Source of the DNA: Devosia sp.
GTDB taxonomy: Bacteria; Pseudomonadota; Alphaproteobacteria; Rhizobiales; Devosiaceae
Reading direction: 5' to 3'
DNA length: 5,955 bases
Assembly: GCA_028290685.1 (NCBI GenBank)
Contig: JAQGJI010000199.1
Coordinates: forward strand, 1 to 5,955
Every line of letters starts with the position of its first letter. The stretch's first letter is position 1. This document shows, piece by piece, positions 5,829-5,955 of this stretch. The position numbers were made by a program, and so were the translations under genes. Below the pieces are notes generated by a model that made no database searches, was not told the origin of the DNA, and saw only the letters and a list, made by a program, of their open reading frames with translations.

Positions 5829-5955
5829 ATGCGCGCCTATGCCCTTGTGACTGCATTGCTGATGTCGACCCTGCCGGTTTTCGGGCAGCCGGTTCCCCTG
5901 CCAAGAGAACGTCCACCTTCGCTCACGTCAGAAGACGGTGCTGTTCAATCGCCTG
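5829..5955 (+). CDS. N-terminus of a probable exported, proline-rich protein (partial)
   Basis: An open frame starts at ATG 5829, the first possible start after an in-frame TAG at 5823, and continues past the edge, giving 42 codons. The first 19 residues look like a signal peptide (MRAYALVTALLMSTLPVFG), with likely cleavage before Q20. QPVPLPRERPP follows. A PVPLPRxRP segment after a signal peptide is often seen in exported cell-envelope proteins of Rhizobiales, such as extensin-like proteins and soluble lytic transglycosylases, but 42 residues are too few to choose. The Shine-Dalgarno is poor: AGG lies only 2 bases before the ATG. An in-frame ATG at 5862 is an alternative start but would remove most of the signal sequence. 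It is probably not part of the transport operon, being 220 bases away with a different type of product. Confidence 0.55.
   Translation, partial: MRAYALVTALLMSTLPVFGQPVPLPRERPPSLTSEDGAVQSP

Noticed and set aside
1..5955. CRISPR array, tRNA, rRNA, toxin-antitoxin or phage-defence genes
   Set aside because: No regularly spaced repeats, tRNA-like cloverleaf or defence-family motifs were found on either strand.

Overview
The window carries one catabolic/transport operon, all on the + strand, flanked on the left by the tail of an IS3-family insertion sequence and on the right by the start of an unrelated exported protein. GC-rich coding, the TRAP/FadR-type gene set and the proline-rich start of the right-edge protein suggest a proteobacterium, most likely an alphaproteobacterium of the Rhizobiales (Hyphomicrobiales) type. 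That placement is inferred from style only; no taxonomic marker is present.

Layout: 1-190 is the 3' end of an IS3-family element (transposase C-terminus plus right terminal inverted repeat). 191-288 is a compact control region with a plausible sigma70 promoter (about 216-242), a perfect 8+1+8 palindrome (253-269) centred on GGTCAGACC that fits a FadR/GntR-type operator, and a Shine-Dalgarno for a TTG start. Next come an ADP-ribosylglycohydrolase-family protein (289-1419), the three parts of a TRAP transporter (solute-binding protein 1470-2459, small membrane subunit 2487-3005, large permease 3002-4285), a FadR-subfamily GntR regulator (4299-5069) and a RpiB/LacAB-type sugar-phosphate isomerase (5162-5608). 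After 220 bases without a convincing gene, a signal-peptide protein begins at 5829 and runs off the edge.

Working model (inference): the TRAP system imports a small, probably carboxylate-bearing solute, the ADP-ribosylglycohydrolase homologue cleaves a ribosyl-type bond in the cytoplasm, and the isomerase feeds the pentose (or tetrose) phosphate into central metabolism. The GntR protein would repress the operon at the palindrome until a metabolite binds its FCD domain. No sugar kinase is present in the window, so either phosphorylation is encoded elsewhere or the substrate is already phosphorylated. Each gene belongs to a known family. The combination, a glycohydrolase of a family best known for reversing protein ADP-ribosylation built into a TRAP-RpiB operon, is the part worth a second look.
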